In this document: one piece after another, positions 62,163-64,000 of the stretch
Layout of the letters: the number at the start of each line of letters is the position of its first letter
Position numbering within the stretch: the stretch's first letter is position 1
Source of the DNA: Nitrosomonadales bacterium
GTDB taxonomy: Bacteria; Pseudomonadota; Gammaproteobacteria; Burkholderiales; Gallionellaceae
Reading direction: 5' to 3'
Length of the DNA stretch: 64,000 nt
Assembly (NCBI GenBank): GCA_016235045.1
Contig: JACRME010000033.1
Span: 124,001-188,000 of the forward strand
Notes under the pieces: model-generated
Database searches by the model: none
Told to the model about the DNA's origin: nothing
The model's input: only the letters and a program-made list of their open reading frames with translations
Program-made: the position numbers and the translations under genes

Positions 62163-62624
62163 TTATTTGTTTCTTGACTCGATCACCAGCGCAATGCCGA
62201 GCAAGCTCTGTATCAGGTAAAGGATGCTGGAAACGGCATGCCAGGTTTTGAACCGGGGCGCAACGGGACTGTTCATCACGTCCAGCGGCAGCGCCTGCAC
62301 CTTGAGGTCGGCCAGTATCGGTTGCAGGGCGAATTGCCCGATGCAGACGAGCAGCAGCATTGCTGCGGCGATGCGGAAAGCGTTGCGCTGCAGCGCCGCG
62401 CGTCCGAACTGCTGCAATTGGTACAGCAGCAGGTAGAGCGCGCAGGCGATGCCGATGAACGCCAGCAAAGTGAACAGTTCGCCCGCGATCCTGCCTGCAA
62501 GCATGCGATCCGGCAGCAGCCTGAACAGCGCGGGCACCACCCCATAACCCAGCATCCACATGCCGCCGACCCACAAGACGATGCTCAGGTCGGCGAGGTG
62601 GCGGGGCAGGTTGCGCATGGTCAT
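62163..62624 (-). CDS. DUF4149 membrane protein
   Basis: 153 residues with four hydrophobic helices (about 12-32, 47-68, 84-104, 128-148). LSIVLWVGGMWMLGYGVVPALF and TWHAVSSILYLIQSLLG are typical of DUF4149 proteins, often beside dsbC or ribosome-associated genes in betaproteobacteria. Function unknown. Confidence 0.83.
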   Translation of the reverse strand: MTMRNLPRHLADLSIVLWVGGMWMLGYGVVPALFRLLPDRMLAGRIAGELFTLLAFIGIACALYLLLYQLQQFGRAALQRNAFRIAAAMLLLVCIGQFALQPILADLKVQALPLDVMNSPVAPRFKTWHAVSSILYLIQSLLGIALVIESRNK

Positions 62625-62636
62625 TGGCTGCGGTGG

Positions 62637-63347
62637 CTATCTATCGTTGTCATCCAGCGCCTTGTTCAGGTTGGCGGCGGGCATATAACCGGGATTGATG
62701 ACGCCGTTGGCGAAGATCAAGGCGGGCGTGCCGTTCACTTTGAGCTTGCGCCCCAGTTCCATCACTTTTGTCGTAGGCACGTCGCACTTGCCTGCGGCAG
62801 GCTGGACGCCGTTCAGCATCAGGTCGTCCCAGGCTTTGACCTTGTCGGCGCTGCACAGGATTCCCTGCACTTTCTCGGCCGAGCCGTCGAAGATGGGGTA
62901 GAGGAACAAGTACAGCGTGACGTCGGTGACGTTTTGCAGTTCCTGCTCCAGTTTCTTGCAGAAACCGCAGTTCGGGTCGGTGAAATAGGCCATCTTGCGG
63001 CTGCCGTTGCCCTTGACCTTTTTCACTGCCAGGTCGAGTGGAAGCTGGCTGAAATCGACCGCAAACAGTTTGCGCGAACGCGCCTCGGTGATGTTCTTGC
63101 GGGCCTTCAGGTCGAACAGGCTGCCGTCGATCAGGTACTGCGCGGTTTTGTCGGTGTAGAAGATGTGATCGCCGGTAACGACTTCATACAGGCCGGGAAT
63201 GGGCGAAGTATTCACCTGCTCGACCGGGCCGATGAGTTGCGCGTAGTTCTTTTGCAACGCCTCCTTGACGGCGGCAGTGGTTTTGTTCGTTTCGGCAGCG
63301 TGCGCGAGGGAAACGGAGAGCAGCAGCAACAACAGGGCTTTGTACAT
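62637..63347 (-). CDS. dsbC: thiol:disulfide interchange protein DsbC
   Basis: 236 residues. Signal peptide cleaved after LAHA (17). N-terminal dimerisation domain (GLYEVVTGDHIFYTDKTAQY) and thioredoxin-fold catalytic domain with FTDPNCGFCKKLEQEL (CGFC about 126-129) and the cis-Pro in VNGTPALIFANG. It isomerises wrong disulfides in the periplasm, and in this organism probably helps mature multi-Cys cytochromes. Confidence 0.95.
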   Translation of the reverse strand: MYKALLLLLLSVSLAHAAETNKTTAAVKEALQKNYAQLIGPVEQVNTSPIPGLYEVVTGDHIFYTDKTAQYLIDGSLFDLKARKNITEARSRKLFAVDFSQLPLDLAVKKVKGNGSRKMAYFTDPNCGFCKKLEQELQNVTDVTLYLFLYPIFDGSAEKVQGILCSADKVKAWDDLMLNGVQPAAGKCDVPTTKVMELGRKLKVNGTPALIFANGVINPGYMPAANLNKALDDNDR

Positions 63348-63369
63348 GGGGGGATTCCTCAGGAAAAAA

Positions 63370-64000
63370 TCAATTTAACGCGTGGCGCACCAGCATCTTC
63401 TTCAGCGGAGCTATCTTGTTGGTGGCGGAAAGACCGAGGTTGCGCAGGGCACGCAGCAGCGGGTTGTCGTTGACGAACAGGTTTTTCAGCGTGTCCGTGG
63501 TGAGTTGCATGGACATGATGTCGGCCCGGCGCGCCTGTTCGTAGCGGCGCAGCAGGCGCACATCGCCGCAATCCAGTTCGCCGCGCTGTTGCAGCACTTG
63601 CGCCAGTTCGCGCACGTCGCGCAGGCCGAGGTTCACGCCCTGGCCGGACAGCGGATGGATGTTATGCGCGGCATCGCCGATCAGCGCCAGGCGCGGCTTG
63701 GCGAGATGCGCCAGATTCAGCACGCGCAAGGCAAAGGAGGCGGGCGGGGTGATGACCTGCAGTTCGCCCAGCGTGTGCTTCGAGGCTTCCGCGACGCGCG
63801 CACTGAATTCGGCATGAGTGAGGTCCAGCAGTTCGGCCGACTTCTCCGGGCTGACCGACCACACGATGGAAATGCGCTTACCCGGCAGCGGCAGCAGCGC
63901 GAGGATGCCGTCCGGCGTGAACCACTGGTAAGCGATGCCGCGGTGGGCTTTGGCGATGTTGAAGTTGGCAACCACTCCGTGCTGGTGGTAGGGCGTGGGC
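63370..64000 (-). CDS. UbiH/UbiF-family FAD-dependent monooxygenase (partial, N-terminus beyond window)
   Basis: About 210 C-terminal residues; the frame stays open to the window edge (GVVANFNIAKAHRGIAYQWF). Second FAD motif RLALIGDAAHNIHPLSGQGVNLG (about 115-137 of the visible part) is diagnostic of ubiquinone-biosynthesis hydroxylases. The exact paralogue (UbiH, UbiF or UbiI type) cannot be settled from this part. Confidence 0.9.
   Translation of the reverse strand, partial: PTPYHQHGVVANFNIAKAHRGIAYQWFTPDGILALLPLPGKRISIVWSVSPEKSAELLDLTHAEFSARVAEASKHTLGELQVITPPASFALRVLNLAHLAKPRLALIGDAAHNIHPLSGQGVNLGLRDVRELAQVLQQRGELDCGDVRLLRRYEQARRADIMSMQLTTDTLKNLFVNDNPLLRALRNLGLSATNKIAPLKKMLVRHALN

Overview
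The window looks like a chromosome segment of a betaproteobacterium, most likely a neutrophilic iron oxidiser of the Gallionellaceae type. This rests on the hemA-prfA-prmC and ppc/hemC-hemD-hemX-hemY order, split trp genes, PEP-CTERM and GGDEF/EAL proteins, and above all a Cyc2-type outer-membrane cytochrome-porin with periplasmic diheme cytochromes and a NapC/CymA-type tetraheme protein. The taxonomic call is inference; no rRNA is present.

Layout. 1-3.9 kb (minus strand): a TPR lipoprotein with recent 81-residue repeats, a membrane transglutaminase-like protein and an ATP-grasp ligase cut by the window edge. 4.4-5.9 kb: a GroEL 3' fragment, tRNA-Phe, and a tiny decayed integrative element (integrase tail, two small phage-type genes) bounded by a copy of the tRNA 3' end. 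6-12.3 kb: CHASE2 adenylate cyclase, a large NHL/FN3/transglutaminase/TPR secreted protein and a small periplasmic protein. 12.4-15.6 kb: hemA-prfA-prmC, then a candidate small RNA. 15.8-33.4 kb: argH, an AlgZ/AlgR-like pair, a second two-component system, the cyc2/cytochrome cluster, then ppc and hemC-D-X-Y.

The strongest signal is at 21-26 kb. Three promoters share one geometry: three or four TTNAC-like repeats spaced exactly 11 bp, the last starting 16 bp before a TAGGAT-like -10. One drives cyc2, one drives a decayed duplicate of the cyc2 5' end, and one lies past the last cytochrome gene. An OmpR-type regulator and its kinase sit immediately upstream. I read this as a dedicated regulon for extracellular electron uptake, inserted into the otherwise housekeeping argH-algZR-ppc-hemCDXY block.

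33.9-39.1 kb is a secretion/proteolysis island: a kexin-like S8 lipoprotein protease with a P domain, two separate small proteins resembling S8 pro-domains, a retropepsin-like protease and an unknown lipoprotein. 39.4-52.4 kb holds a flavin reductase, an epimerase, a PEP-CTERM protein, a RelA that lacks its C-terminal ACT domain, trpG-trpD separated from trpE by an opposite-strand CBS-PAS-GGDEF-EAL gene, and gph-rpe. 52.9-58.8 kb has a sensor kinase, a Ser/Thr kinase-receiver fusion, apaG, mltA and a rhodanese. 58.8-60.5 kb is an AT-rich HEPN-like gene framed by inverted copies of a ~300-bp repeat. The right end has a cNMP-binding EAL protein, a small unknown, a DUF4149 protein, dsbC and a partial ubiH-type monooxygenase. 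Dispersed palindromic repeats fill many gaps.
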